NCBI RefSeq assembly: GCF_003265705.1
Contig: NW_020312827.1
Location: 14,752,120 to 14,816,119 of the forward strand
Length of the DNA stretch: 64,000 nucleotides
Origin: Callorhinus ursinus
Lineage: Eukaryota; Chordata; Mammalia; Carnivora; Otariidae
Direction: 5' to 3'
Positions 1 through 11,640 of this stretch are shown here, piece by piece. The notes under the pieces are model-generated. The model worked only from the letters and a program-made list of their open reading frames with translations. It made no database searches and had not been told where the DNA came from. Numbering within the stretch: position 1 is the first letter of the stretch; each line of letters starts with the position of its first letter. A program made the position numbers and the translations under genes.

Positions 1-92
1 TATGGAAATGGTGAATCATAGAACACTACATCAAAAACTAATGATACACTACCATATGGTGACTAACATAACAGAATTAAAAAAATAAAGCA
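1..92 (+). mobile_element. L1 LINE 3' end, cut by window edge
   Basis: The sequence matches the last part of the carnivore L1 3' UTR, which recurs at 7760-7850 and 9540-9640 (aatggtgaatca, aaaactaatgat, atggtgactaacata), and ends in an A-rich tail. The 5' part lies outside the window, so its length and target site duplication cannot be judged. Confidence 0.85.
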
Positions 93-847
93 GCAGTTCT
101 TTTGTGTAAGACTAGATCCCTTCCTAGGAAAGATTAATCTGTTTGCAATAATGTCTGCACATGTTCAAAGCCTGGTTGGCTTGTATTGACATTTAAAAAG
201 AAAAAAAGACTTGAGTTCTGAACCAAATCAAACAATTTTCCAGGAATGAGGCATATGGCTTTGTGAAATAATCTGATAGATGGAGTTCAGCCTTCAAAAT
301 AGCAGGTATAGAAAGTTAGCATGTGGAATGGTTGCCTCTTGATGCCTGGATTTGCACTATTGAAGAGTCATTCTTTTGGATCTCAAAAGGCCTCTTAATC
401 TTTGAGTTTTCCCCTATAAATTTAGAGAATGAAGATACTCGAAGCCATTATTTGCTAACTATACCTGGAGGAACCAGACAAAATTATGAATTAGTGAAGC
501 AGGGGAATGTATGATACCAGGAAGTTGGGAGGAGACCGTGAAGTATAGCTACCTATGCTACCTAATTTCTAGCCAGAAGCATCTTTAGATCTTTTTATTT
601 AGAAGGATGACCATCTAGCTGGGGATGGGAATGAGATGCAGATGGTGGTGCTTGAAGCTAACTTTGCATAACAGTTTATATAAAATAAACACAACATCCA
701 TTGTTCATGTCAAGGAGTGGGGACAAAAGTTACTGATGGAAATTATACAGGAAGAACAAGTAAGGCTTCCTTAAGCTCTATTTTGTTGCTATCCCTGGCT
801 CAAGTCCATTGTTGTCCTGTGAGAACTGGGCAAAGTATTATACGTTA
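93..847. other. Unassigned intergenic stretch
   Basis: I see no recognisable repeat or coding region. A 63-codon open frame at 323-514 has no features of a protein family and is best treated as chance. Confidence 0.5.
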
Positions 848-864
848 GAGCAGTTGCATTTTCT

Positions 865-1040
865 TTTTCTTTTTTTTTTTTTAAAGATTTTATTTATTTA
901 TTTGACAGAGACAGCGAGAGAGAGAACATAAGCAGGGGGAGTGGGAGCAGGGAGCCCGATGCAGGGCTCGATCCCAGGACCCTGGGATCATGACCTGAGC
1001 CGAAGGCAGACACTTAATGACTGAGCCACCCAGGAGCCCC
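865..1040 (-). mobile_element. Can-SINE (SINEC), minus orientation
   Basis: Reading the minus strand, the element starts with a tRNA-Lys-derived head (complement of gagccacccaggagcccc) and ends in an A-rich tail. It is flanked by a perfect 17-bp target site duplication, gagcagttgcattttct, at 848-864 and 1041-1057, which fixes both ends. Confidence 0.95.
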
Positions 1041-1361
1041 GAGCAGTTGCATTTTCTAAAGAAGCTGAAAAACCACAATTGTTACGGGAAATGTCCCAGT
1101 TTTGCTGGTTATGGGTTAGGCCAGGTAGTCAGAAAAGACCTTGATAAGGTAATATCTGCATATATTCTTGAAGAAAGTGAGAACATGAACCACACGATAA
1201 CAGGGGTAAGAGTCTTCAAAGGAAAAGGATGGAAGTGCTCCATTGTGTCTGGAACGGAACAAGTTGGGAAAGAATGGAACAGACAAGGGCAGAGTCTCCT
1301 CTGCAAGACAGGGAGGTGTTTGGGCAGAACATGTAGTACAGACAAGTCTAGTAATGGCTTT

Positions 1362-1552
1362 TTTTTTTTTTAAGATTTATTTATTTGAGAGAGCGAGAAT
1401 GAGAGAGAGTACATGGGGGGGGGGAAGGGTCAGAGGGAGAAGCAGGCTCCTCGCCGAGCAGGGAACCCGATGCAGGACTCGATCCCAGGACTCCAGGATC
1501 ATGACCTGAGCTGAAGGCAGTCGCTTTAACCAACTGAGCCACCCAGGCGCCT
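1362..1552 (-). mobile_element. Can-SINE, minus, inserted in L2
   Basis: SINEC body with poly(T) on the left and the tRNA-derived head on the right. The 15-bp duplication tctagtaatggcttt occurs at 1347-1361 and 1553-1567. The insertion is younger than the surrounding L2. Confidence 0.95.
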
Positions 1553-1834
1553 TCTAGTAATGGCTTTAATGAGACCTTGATGGGAGTAGCACAAGAAGCC
1601 ACTGGCGGGCTTTGACCAAAAGAGTAGCATGAGCTAACTTGGGTTTTAAAGGGATTGCTCTGGCTGATGTTGTGGGGAGAATAGTTTATAAAGGAACAAG
1701 AGCAGAAGCAGGGGAAAAATCAGCAGGCATGTTGGTTTGGATGAAGTTTAACAGTGACAGTGTTACCCAAATAACAGTGGCTTTAAATAGAAGGTGGTTT
1801 TCCTCTCACTCCTAAGTCCAGAGGTTTGACTCTA

Positions 1835-2359
1835 TTTTTTTTTTAATTTTTTATTGTTATGTTAATCACCATATATTACATCATTAGTTTTTGATGCAGT
1901 GTTCCATGATTCATTGTTTGTTCATAACACCCAGTGCACCATGCAAAACGTGCCCTCCTCAATACCCATCACCAGGCTAACCCATCCCCCCACCCCCCTA
2001 CCCTCTAGAACCCTCAGTTTGTTTTTCAGAGTCCATCATCTCTCATGGTTCGTCTCCCCCTCTGACATACTCCCCTTTTCTTCCTCTCCTGTTATCTTCT
2101 TCTTTTCCTTTTTTCTTAAAATATGTTGCGTTATTTGTTTCAGAAGTACAGATCTGTGATTCAACAGTCTTGCACAATTCACAGCGCTCACCGTAGCACA
2201 TACCCTCCCCAATGTCTATCACCCAGCCATCCCATCCCTCCCACCCCCAACCACTCCAGTAACACTCAGTTTGTTTCCTGAGATTAAGAATTCCTCATAT
2301 CAGTGAGGTCATGTGATACATGTCTTTCTCTGATTGACTTATTTCACTCAGCATAACAC
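1835..2359 (-). mobile_element. L1 3' UTR fragment, minus, inserted in L2
   Basis: A 5'-truncated carnivore L1 whose 3' UTR starts with a T-rich tail complement and the ttaatcaccatatattacatc block. The 17-bp duplication ccagaggtttgactcta at 1818-1834 and 2360-2376 marks target-primed insertion. The same 3' UTR recurs at 49378. Confidence 0.95.
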
Positions 2360-2376
2360 CCAGAGGTTTGACTCTA

Positions 2377-2680
2377 GAGGTAGATGATACCTGGTCACCA
2401 AGTCCTCAGCAACTGGAAAACTTTCCAACTCATTGCTCTGAGGACTCACCCGGGGCAAGATGCAGATAAAAAAGAATAAACATAAGGGTCTTCTCTGTGG
2501 GCTAAGGAGTCATCTGCGTACCAGGAAACAGAATGAGGACAAGATAAAGAGGAAGCTACAAAGGGAATCTTACAACTATCTCTTAAGAAAGGTTCCCAGA
2601 AATTTCATAGACATTTCTGCTTATATGCCCTTGGCTACACCAAGTTCTAAGAAAGGTTAGAAAACCAACATGTAGAAGAC
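2377..2680. other. Unassigned stretch inside the L2 region
   Basis: This segment separates two L2 parts and resembles neither L2 nor another repeat I know. It could be an older insertion or L2 decayed beyond recognition. Confidence 0.4.
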
Positions 2681-4213
2681 CAGGCACCCAGCTAAATAGA
2701 TATTGGGAGGGGATGAGCAATTTTGACCAGAGGATACCATTGCAGTAATCCAGGTGAGAGATGATGGTGATGGAGGTCAGGAGACGTGGTCAAATTCTGG
2801 ATATAGTTTGAGGTAGAGGTAAGAGGATATTGATGCACTGGCTGTGGGGTGTTAGGGAAAGAGAATAGTCAAATGTAATAAAGGTTTTGGCTTAAGCAGC
2901 TGAAAAATAGAGCTACTTACTGAGTAAGCTGAAGGATAATCACAAGTTTGATTTTTGGAAAAGTTAGTTTTGACACCCAAGGGGAGATGACAGGAAAGCA
3001 GTTGGATGTACAAGCCTGGGGTTACAGAGAGACGTCTGGCTTAGAAATAGAAATTTGTGATCTGTCTGCATAGATATGGTATTGAAAGCTATGAAACAAC
3101 AAAATCATCTAGAGAATGAGTGTAGAGAGGAAAGAGTTAACATAAGATACTGTGCCCAAGGCCTCCAAAATTTAGAGGTTGGGGAGATGAAGAAATGACC
3201 AATAAAGAAGGCATAGAACCAAGAGAGAGGGCTCCCTGGAAGCTAAGAGAGTAAGTATTCCCAAAGGAATAATACACTCTATCAAATTCTGGCTGAGTAA
3301 GGTAAAGATTAATAATTGACCATTGGTTTTGGCAACATGAAGCTCATAGGTGATCTTGATATGAACTGTTTCAAGAAAGCCTACCTGGAGTAGATTCAAG
3401 AGAGAATGAAATTAGATTAAGAAAGAGAGTGAATATAGACAGTTTTCCCCCTGGGACATACCTATAAAAAGAAGCAAAGAAATGAGATAGTAGTTGAAGG
3501 AGGGCGTGGAGTTTTTTGCTTTTTAATGAGCTATATTGCAGCATGTTCTGTATGTTGATGGGAAAGATCCAGTGTGGAAGGAAATTCTGAAAATGCAAGA
3601 GAGAAGGGAAAGAGTTGGACTAAGTTCCCTGACTAGATGAGTGGAGATGGTGCCCAGTGCACAGACGGAGGTTTTGGCTTTAGAAAGGACCACAGACAAT
3701 TCACCCAGGAGGGGAGGCAAATTACATGGAACAGATGCAGGTAGGCAGTAGAGGCGGTGGTGGGCGCTGATGGAAATTCTCCCCTGATGGCTTCTGTTTT
3801 CTTGTTGAAATAGAATTCACACTCATCAGCTGAGAGTGAGGAGGAGGGTGGAGGAACTGGAGGTTTGTGGAGAGAAAAGAAAATATGAAATAGCTCTGTG
3901 AGAGACTGGTCTGGTGAATGGACTATGGAAATGTGATAGGACCACTGGGCAGCACTGTGGACCTGTGTTATGTCAGTGGTCATGAATTCAGTTTGTGAGT
4001 GTGGGGGGAGGTAAAGTTGGATGTCAGCAGAGTTGGGGAAAAGCAGAAAGAGAGGCGGGAGAGAGAAAGGGGTGGTCGGGGGAGAGAGGAGAAGTTAATA
4101 GTACATTGATTCAAGGGAATCATAAGGAAAAAGAGACTATACAATATAATGTGGTCATGGGGTCCCTTGATTGGATGGGGGTGAGGGGCAGTGGAATAAA
4201 GGTCTTGGATTCA

Positions 4214-4397
4214 GGGGCGCCTGGGTGGCTTCACCGGTTAAGTGTCTGCCTTTGGCTCAGGTCATGATTTCAGGCTTCTGGGGGTGAGCTCTTCATTGGG
4301 CTCTCTGCTCATTGGGGAGTCTTCTTCTCCCTCTCCTTCTCCCTCTGTGCTCTCTCTCACTCTCTCTCAAATATATAAATAAATAAATCTTTAAAAA
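4214..4397 (+). mobile_element. Can-SINE, plus orientation
   Basis: It begins with the canonical ggggcgcctgggtggct head, has a CT-rich middle and an AAAT/poly(A) tail. The 16-bp duplication aaaggtcttggattca is at 4198-4213 and 4398-4413. Confidence 0.95.
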
Positions 4398-4413
4398 AAA
4401 GGTCTTGGATTCA

Positions 4414-6757
4414 ATGGATCAACCATAGCCTTTCTTTGAAAAGTTGGCAAATTGTGCAAAATAGACATCGCTACTTTTTGACCTCATGTGTGAGAGTATG
4501 CTAAACTGCAATTAAAATAACCCCCAAATTTCAGTGGCTTAAAAAACAAAAACCCATTATAGTCATTTAATGACCCAAGTTGATGGTGGGTCTGACAACT
4601 TCAAAATACGACATCTGGGGGTCATCCAAAGCCTTGCCATACCAGTCAGCCAGTAGTGAAAAAGAGCATAAAGGGACAAGTGTGAGGGGCTTCTATGAGC
4701 CATGCTTGAAAGTGACATGAGTATTCCAGTAAAGATAACTTAGTCACTTCTCTGCAGGGGGTGCTGAGAAATGAAGTCTACTGTGTTCCCACAAGGAAAG
4801 GGAGAATGGGTTTTTGCAGACAATCTCTTTTGTAGCTAGCAATCCCTGTCATTACTCCTTTTGGCTAACGTAATCCCTTACATAAGACATACTCACATAC
4901 TCCATAGGGGAGAAAACCCCAAATTTCATCCAGCTGTTGCATCTATTTCAAAATCTAGGATCCCCAGGAGATGCTCAGGTCTATATATGGTTTCTCAAGG
5001 TTCAGCACCCATCAAACTAAAAGACAAGTTACCTGTACGCCATCTGCCCACCCCCCAGTATATAAAAGTGGACAGGATATCCACAATAAACACTCCAAAA
5101 GCAGTGCCTGGTGCATAGCAATGATGGAATCCTGCTGGGGAGGTATTGGGAAGACCCCCATCCCCATCAAGAAAATGCCCTGATAGATTCTGGGTTGGTC
5201 CTCTGCACGGAACTTTCTTGTCCACTGTTCTTAGTGGCCCTGGCTGGGCTCTGCCCTCTCGTAGAATATTCTTGTCCATTTCCCCCATGTTCACATATGG
5301 AGTGGATATTGCAGAGGATGTTATTAGGTGCTGTACACCTTTCAGAACCCACTTTCTGCTGGTGCGTGAGAGTAATTTTCTAAACACAAGCTTGTGGTTT
5401 CTAAACAATAGAGTTTGCTCAAAAACTTGACAGGCTTCTGACCTATTTCCAGCCAGTTTCATGTGGTAGTAAATAAGCCCCAAATTCTTTTCTAGACCTG
5501 CCCTAAAGTCTGCTTTTCTTCCTCAGCTCATCCTCCTTGCCCTTGTGGAATCCACACTGATGTCTGAAATAGGCTTAGGTGGCAAGGCAACATCCTTGAT
5601 AATATCTTTGTCACTGGGGCTGGGTCTCCATCTCCTTTTTCTTTATACTCTCTCTCTCTCTCCCCTTTCTTTCTCTTTCTCCCTTGACCTATAAATCTTA
5701 TCTTCTAGTATTTGAGGTATAGAAAGCATAATTTATTCCAGCCCCCAGAAGCCCTGAATTTCAAAAGTCTTTTTATTCTATTCCACTTCAGCTGGCAAAC
5801 TAGTCAATTCTTGCCCGAGTTCATCTCTTTCTTGTGATATTTTGCTAAAAGCGAAAAATAGCAGCCAACATACACTAATATAATTTCTCTGTCCAACTGC
5901 TTTCCTTAGAGCTACAGATTTAATAGGCTCTTGGTCTGCCTTCCAAATTATCATAGATGATAATTTTATTTACTTTCCCCCATGGATAACATAGGGCTCT
6001 AGCTTCTCACCTTTGGATAACCATTTTCTTCCTTCCATCTGAATGTTAAGCCATACCATATATTTCAGGTGTTTGTTATGGCACTCACTTTTAGGTACTG
6101 ACTTCCATATTGATTAGGGAATAGAGTAAACCCCTACAATTTGGTGGCTTAAATAAAAATGTGTTCCTCTCTTATGGAGGGAGTTGAAGTCAGCAACAGT
6201 GGCGTAATTTCTCAGGGATTCAGGTATGATGGTGAGTCTGCCATTTTCCACACTTGGCTGGCAAGGTTTCCTTGTGGTTACCTTGCCAGACAGCTGTGGG
6301 GATAAAATTCATGTAGACAAGACCAGATGAATGTGTGATTCTTTCTTCTGTTAGTTTTCAAGATAATGAGTTGGTCTACCAAATTCTTCCCCAAATATGA
6401 CCAGTTATTTGATAGGAATAACTATATAAATTTAAACATATTTGATATAGTAGTGATCTATTATAGTTAATATCTTTATTAAAACTCAAAGTGTCCCACT
6501 TTTGGCCTTGGGGAGCCTCTTCAAGTTGGTTTCTTTTAACAAGACCTTTATGGGGTAACAACATGTTCCAGGATCATCTTGTGTGAAATTAGTCACATCT
6601 CCAAGAAGCCCTCATTTCAAATCATCTTTTGAGTATTAGGGATGTTCAGTGCTACTGGGTTGGATTTCTGTTTCCAGAAATTTTCAGTGGCCATTGACAC
6701 TGGGCATCCCATACACCTAGACTGTGATCTTGAAATGAAGGTTTCTTTTCTTTTGTT
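4414..6757. other. Gene-free stretch with diffuse ancient-repeat traces
   Basis: Blocks near 4505-4570 and 6125-6290 share the cagtggcttaaa / ttggtggcttaaat motif found in several ancient mammalian repeats, but I cannot assign a family. 5641-5695 is CT-rich low-complexity DNA. A 162-codon minus-strand open frame at 4995-5483 has no domain, signal peptide or composition suggesting a real protein. Confidence 0.4.
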
Positions 6758-6815
6758 TCTTCCTTCCTTCCTCCCTCCCTCCCTTCCTTCCTTTCTTTCT
6801 TCTTTCTTTCTTTTT
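6758..6815. repeat. (CTTC/TTTC)n microsatellite
   Basis: Pyrimidine-only tetranucleotide tract of ttcc, ccct and tttc units, followed by poly(T). Confidence 0.9.
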
Positions 6816-7129
6816 GTTTTTTTTTTTTACTTCAGGGGTAGTGAAATGAGGGTTTCTTAAATACACATACATATATATTCATAAGTGTAAATTTGAATTA
6901 TATTAGTATAAATTCATTCAATTCAAATTCAGGACAATTGAGTTTTTATGTAACTTCTAGCTTACATCTATTTCTTCCTTCTCCCATACTAATAATCCCT
7001 GTTCTCTAGAACACAGGGATGATAGAATTAGAATAGATCATAATTAGTAAATTTGTTTTATCCTACATCATACACAGTGTTTGTCCCATGATACTGATAT
7101 CACTACAACTCCATCAAAGGATTATTGAA

Positions 7130-7856
7130 AATAGCACAAATGTTGGAGAGGTTGTGGAGAAAGGGGAACCCTCTTACACTGTTGGTGGGAATGCAAGTTG
7201 GTATAGCCACTTTGGAAAACAGTGTGGAGGTTCCTCAAAAAATTAAAAATAGAACTACCCTATGACCCAGCAATTGCACTACTGGGTATTTACCTAAAGA
7301 CACAGATGTAGTGAAAAGAGGGGCCACATGCGCCCCGATGTTCATAGCAGCAATGTCCACAACAGCCAAACTGTGGAAAGATTCAACAGATGAATGGATA
7401 AAGAAGATGTGGTTCATATATACAATGGAATATTACTCAACCATCAGAAAGGATGAATACCCAACTTTCACATCGACATGGATGGGACTGGAGGAGATTA
7501 CGCTAAGTGAAATAAGTCAAGCGGAGAAAGTCAATTATCATATGGTTTCACTTATTTGTGGAACGTAAGGAATAGCACGGAGGACATTAGGAGAAGGAAG
7601 GGAAAAATGAAGGGGGTAGATCGGAGGGGGAGACAAACCATGAGAGACTATGGACTCTGAGAAACAAACTGAGGGTTTTAGAGGGGAGGGGGGTGGGGAC
7701 ATGGGTTAGCCCGGTGATGGCTATTAAGGAGGGCGTGTATTGCATGGAGCACTGGGTGTTATATGGAAATGGTGAATCATGGAACACTACAGTGAAAACT
7801 AATGATGTACTACCGTATGGTGACTAACATAATAAAATAAAATAAAATTAAATTAA
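7130..7856 (+). mobile_element. L1 LINE 3' portion (ORF2 C-terminus and 3' UTR)
   Basis: It opens with the end of L1 ORF2 (gttggagaggttgtggagaa, then cccagcaattgcactactgggtat), continues through the 3' UTR with the g-rich gggaggggggtgggg block, and ends in an AAAAT-rich tail. It is 5'-truncated. I found no clear target site duplication. Confidence 0.9.
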
Positions 7857-7965
7857 AAAAAATTTGTATATGCTTGTTCCACTCCTCCCCTTACCATTTT
7901 TTTAGTTATACTGTAATTACATTGTCAGAGCATCTAAATGTGGCACACTCTAATCTTGCCTTGTT

Positions 7966-8061
7966 CACTTTTTTTAAAAGTAATCTCTAAGCTCAATGTG
8001 GGCTCATGATCCTGAGATCAAGAGTCACATGCTCTACTGACTGAGCCAGCCAGGAGTCCCA
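7966..8061 (-). mobile_element. Older short carnivore tRNA-Lys SINE, minus
   Basis: The complement of ctgactgagccagccaggagtccc is the tRNA-like head. The body (taatctctaagctcaatgtgg) differs from the common SINEC and matches the second old copy at 45275. A short duplication, ttgccttgtt, is at 7956-7965 and 8062-8071. Confidence 0.8.
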
Positions 8062-8071
8062 TTGCCTTGTT

Positions 8072-9099
8072 AATTTTCATTTCAACTTGGTTCTATAAGC
8101 AACTATATATCAGTATTTATGCTGATGTCTCTAGACATGTCATGTTTCTGAAGCGTGTTCTCTAGTAGATTCAGAAAAGGAATAAGGGAATTCCCTGAAT
8201 TCTTAGATGTTGGTGATAGTTTGTTTAGAGCCTTTGATGTTGAAAGTCAGTTTGGCTGGTTATAAAACCTGTGGCCACATTCTTTTTCTTTGAGTATCTT
8301 AAATACAGGATTTCATTTCTTCTGGACTGTTGTTTTTGAAAAGTCTGAGAGCAGTCTAGTTTCATTTCCCTTATAAGTTGCTTGGTCATCTTCTCTAGAT
8401 ATTTACAAATAAGTTTTGTTACATACAAGAGCCTGCTCTTAGCTCTACTTTGGGAATTATAAGAGTGGATCATGTCCAAACCTGGAGGGAATCTGAGAAG
8501 GATATGAAATGCACTAGGCAGTGAGAGGGCATCTACCTGGCTTTGGAGAAGCAGTGGTCAAGAGCATTGGCTGTAGGAGCAGGGGAGTGGGCCCATCAAC
8601 AAAGAGTCATTTACATCAATACCTTCCTTCGAGATTCCCAAAGATCTGTTGGAGAGTGAAGCCCTGGGGAAGCATAGACTTTTGATAGTCCATGCAATAG
8701 GCTTAGTAATCCTTATGTCTTGAGTACCAAAGAAAATAAAATATTATTTTGTAGTCATAGACTGCTGAGTCTGGTAATACGCCGAGTACATTTTCAGGAG
8801 TTTAGCAAAGTGACTAGAAATGAATGCAAAGATGCATTCTATAGATCCGTGTTGACAATCAAGATTATATAATAAAATAGAGCCCTCATTCACTATAGAA
8901 AGGAAAAAAATTTAAAGAAACAATCCAAGACTTTTATTCTAGAAAGCTGGTGGATCAAGTTAATAACAAAAACTTGCATAACATGTAAACATTCAGGATA
9001 TTGTATATAATATACAGCACATTTTAAAAATATGCTTGTTGACCTCACCATGAAAGAAAGAAAATCTGCAGGAATAAGAAATCAAGAAGGAATTGAAAA
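8072..9099. other. Unassigned intergenic stretch
   Basis: AT-rich DNA with no gene and no confidently named repeat. The right end may grade into the old L1 that starts near 9100. Confidence 0.4.
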
Positions 9100-9171
9100 G
9101 CAGAACTATATAGAGGTCCTGCTGATGTCACAGGCAAGTTCTAACAATTCTTCAAAAAACAACCAGTTCTC

Positions 9172-9667
9172 TGAGATGCCTTTCAACAGAGGAACAGATA
9201 AAGAAGATGTGGTCCATATATACACTGGAATATTACTCAGCCATCAGAAAGGATGAATACCCAACTTTTGCATCGACATGGATGGAACTGGAAGAGATTA
9301 TGCTCAGTGAAATAAGTCAAGCAGAGAAAGTCAATTATCATATGGTTTCCCTTATTTGTGGAACATAAGGAATAGCAGGGAGGACAGTAGGAGAAGGAAG
9401 GGAAAAATGAGGGGGGGAGGAATCAGAGAGGGAGATGAACCATGAGAGACTGTGGACTCTGGGAAACAAACTGAGGGTGTTGGGGGGATGAGTTAGCCCG
9501 GTGATGGGTATTAAGGTGGGCGTGTATTGCATGGAGCACTCGGTGTTATACGTAAAGAATGAATCATGGAACACTACAGTGAAAACTAATGATGTAATGT
9601 ATGGTGACTAACATAACATAATAAAATAAAATTAAAAAAATAAAACAAAACAAAAACAAAAACCCCC
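9172..9667 (+). mobile_element. Young L1 3' fragment inside old L1
   Basis: The last ORF2 segment plus 3' UTR, nearly identical to 7390-7850. It is flanked by an 18-bp duplication with one mismatch, aaaaaacaaccagttctc (9154-9171) and aaaaaacaaccaattctc (9668-9685). Confidence 0.9.
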
Positions 9668-10177
9668 AAAAAACAACCAATTCTCATCCTATACAAACTG
9701 ATCTAGAAAATAGAAAAGGAGGGAAAATCTTCATCTCATTTTAGCCATATGCTAAGCTCTATAGATGCAAAGAAATTATTCATAATAATGATTATAATTA
9801 TTAATGCCAATACTAATTCATAATGGAAGTTTATGACACATTCCTTTAACTTGAGAAAGGAAATCATAAAAAGGCCAAGAGCAAATATTAAACTTAATGG
9901 TGAAACTTGACAAGAATGTCTTTTGTGCCCAGTTTTATTCGACATTATTCTGGAAGTCTTACTTAGCACAATAATGTTTAAAAAATAGATACAAATGAAA
10001 GAAAACCCAAATTGTCATTTTTTGTGGGCAAAATTAATATCTATATAAAAATGAGCAGAATTTAAAGACAAACAACTAGAACTAACAAAAGTTCTCAAAG
10101 TTGCTAATACTAGATATCTTATGTAAAATGAATTTACTCTTGTACATCAATAACAAGCAATTACAGGACAAATTTTT

Positions 10178-11118
10178 CCCTAAGTTTTTATTTAAATTCC
10201 AGTTAGTTAACATTCAGTGCAATATTAGTTTCAGGTGTAGGATTTAGTGATTCATCACTTACATACAACACCCAGTGCTCATCAATCCTTAATTCCCATC
10301 ACCTGTTAAACATATCCCCCCCCCCCACCCAGCTCCCCTCTGGCAACCATCAGTTTGTTCTCTATAGTTAAAACTGTTTCTTGGTTTGCCTCTCTTTTTT
10401 TCTCCCCATGTTCATTTGTTTTGTTTCTTAAAATCCACATGAGTGAAATTATATGGTATTTGTCTTTCTCTGACTGACTTATTTCACAGTATATAATACT
10501 CTCAAGCTCCACCATGTCGTTGCAAATGACAAGATTTCATTCTTTTTGATGGCTGAGTAATATTCCATTATATATATCTATATATAATTTATTTATACAT
10601 ATATTCATATATATATACCATATCTTCTTTACCTGTTCCTCAGTTGATGGACATTTGGGCTCTTTCCATAATTTGGCTATTGTTGATAATGCTGCTATAA
10701 ACATCGGGGTGCATGTATCCTTTGAATTAGTATTTTTGTATCTTTTGGGTAAATACCTAATAGTGCAATTGCTAGGTCATAGGTAGCTCTATTTTTAACT
10801 TTTTGAGGAATCCCCATACTGTTTTCCACAGTGGCTGCTCCAGTTTGCATTCCTACCCACAGTGTATGAGCCAACATCTGTTGTTTCCAGTGTTGTTAAT
10901 TTAACCATTCTGACAGGTGTGAGGTGATATCTTATTGTAGTTTTGATTTGTATTTCCCTGATGATGAGTGATGTTGAGCATCTTTTCATGTGTCTATTAG
11001 TTATCTGTATGTCTTCTTTGGAAAAATGTCTATTCATGTCTTCTGCTCACTTTTAAACTGGATTATTTGGGTTTTGAGTTTTATAAGTTCTTTATATATT
11101 TTGGATGCTAAGCCTTAA
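10178..11118 (-). mobile_element. L1 3' fragment, minus, different subfamily
   Basis: The minus strand holds ORF2 end and a 3' UTR with the ccagttagttaacattcagtgc signature, distinct from the ttaatcaccatacattac type elsewhere here, so it is a separate and probably older L1 lineage. It includes an AT-rich tract at 10555-10617. It splits the old plus-strand L1 relic. Confidence 0.85.
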
Positions 11119-11384
11119 AGGATAATTTTTTTAAATACCATTTACATATCAAAAATCTGTAAGTGACAAAATCTGGAAATGACCTAGCAATAAATCTACT
11201 ATCGATGCTTAAGATCTTTATGGAGGATATTATAAAACTTTATCGAAGGGCATAAAGGAAGATTTACATGAAATAGAAACATATGCTAACTTCTGGATGG
11301 AAACTGAGAAATATCTAAAGTTCCCCAAAATTTATCTGTAAAATTCAGTGCAGTTTGGGGAAGTTTTGGGAAGGGGGGTGGTAA

Positions 11385-11640
11385 ATGGCCAGAGTTGAGA
11401 TTTGATGCAGTGTCAGGATCACTTCAGACTACAAAGCCCTTGCAGGCCATGTTACCAGTTTTGGAATCTACCTTAAGAACAATCGAAGCCAAGAGAGTTT
11501 TCAGTGGGATGAGTCCTGATCAGACTTCTAAAAGCTCCCTCTAGCTGCTGTGTGAAGAGTGGGTAGATAGGGGCAGGGATGGACATGGAAAGATCACACT
11601 AGAAGTTACATTAGGTGCCGGGGATGTATGGTATTATGAG
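11385..11640 (-). mobile_element. L2 LINE fragment, minus
   Basis: Contains decayed L2 landmarks in the same orientation as the 1.1-4.0 kb copy: cccttgcaggccatgttacc, gagttttcagtgggatgag and ctccctctagctgctgtgtg. Confidence 0.6.

Larger units (their letters stand above)
1105..4000 (-). mobile_element. Long L2 LINE relic with reverse transcriptase remnants
   Basis: On the minus strand, 3172-3399 still reads as a decayed CR1/L2-clade reverse transcriptase stretch (ELHVAKTNGQLLIFTLL and following, where intact L2 has a DLSAAFDTVDH-like motif). 3371-3990 covers the more N-terminal ORF2 part. The lower-coordinate sections (1105-1345, 1575-1745, 2690-3160) match the familiar L2 downstream region, for example cagtaatccaggtgagagatgatgg at 2743. 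The copy is interrupted by a SINE (1362-1552), an L1 (1835-2359) and about 300 unassigned bases (2377-2680). It has many stops and frameshifts and is not functional. The L2 family is firm; the outer edges are approximate. Confidence 0.75.
9100..11330 (+). mobile_element. Old L1 ORF2 relic split by two younger L1s
   Basis: Three blocks read as successive pieces of an ancient L1 ORF2 on the plus strand. 9125-9171 continues in sense directly at 9686-9760 (atacaaactgatctagaaaatagaaaaggagg). 9840-10177 covers the region before and after the catalytic motif (gtcttttgtgcccagttttattc). 11125-11330 continues downstream (ccatttacatatcaaaaatc, atggaaactgagaaatatc). The separators are the L1s at 9172-9667 and about 10178-11118. 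The relic is heavily mutated. Confidence 0.65.

Noticed and set aside
865..1040. tRNA genes or CRISPR-like repeats
   Set aside because: The repeated tRNA-like heads across the window are SINE heads with poly(A) tails and target duplications, not functional tRNAs, and there are no regularly spaced repeats with unique spacers.
3633..3983. 116-codon minus-strand open frame as a gene
   Set aside because: Its sequence fits a decayed part of L2 ORF2, contiguous with reverse transcriptase remnants, so it belongs to the transposon relic.
4995..5483. 162-codon minus-strand open frame
   Set aside because: No start context, domain, signal peptide or related frame; overlaps many open frames on the other strand; consistent with chance in this composition.
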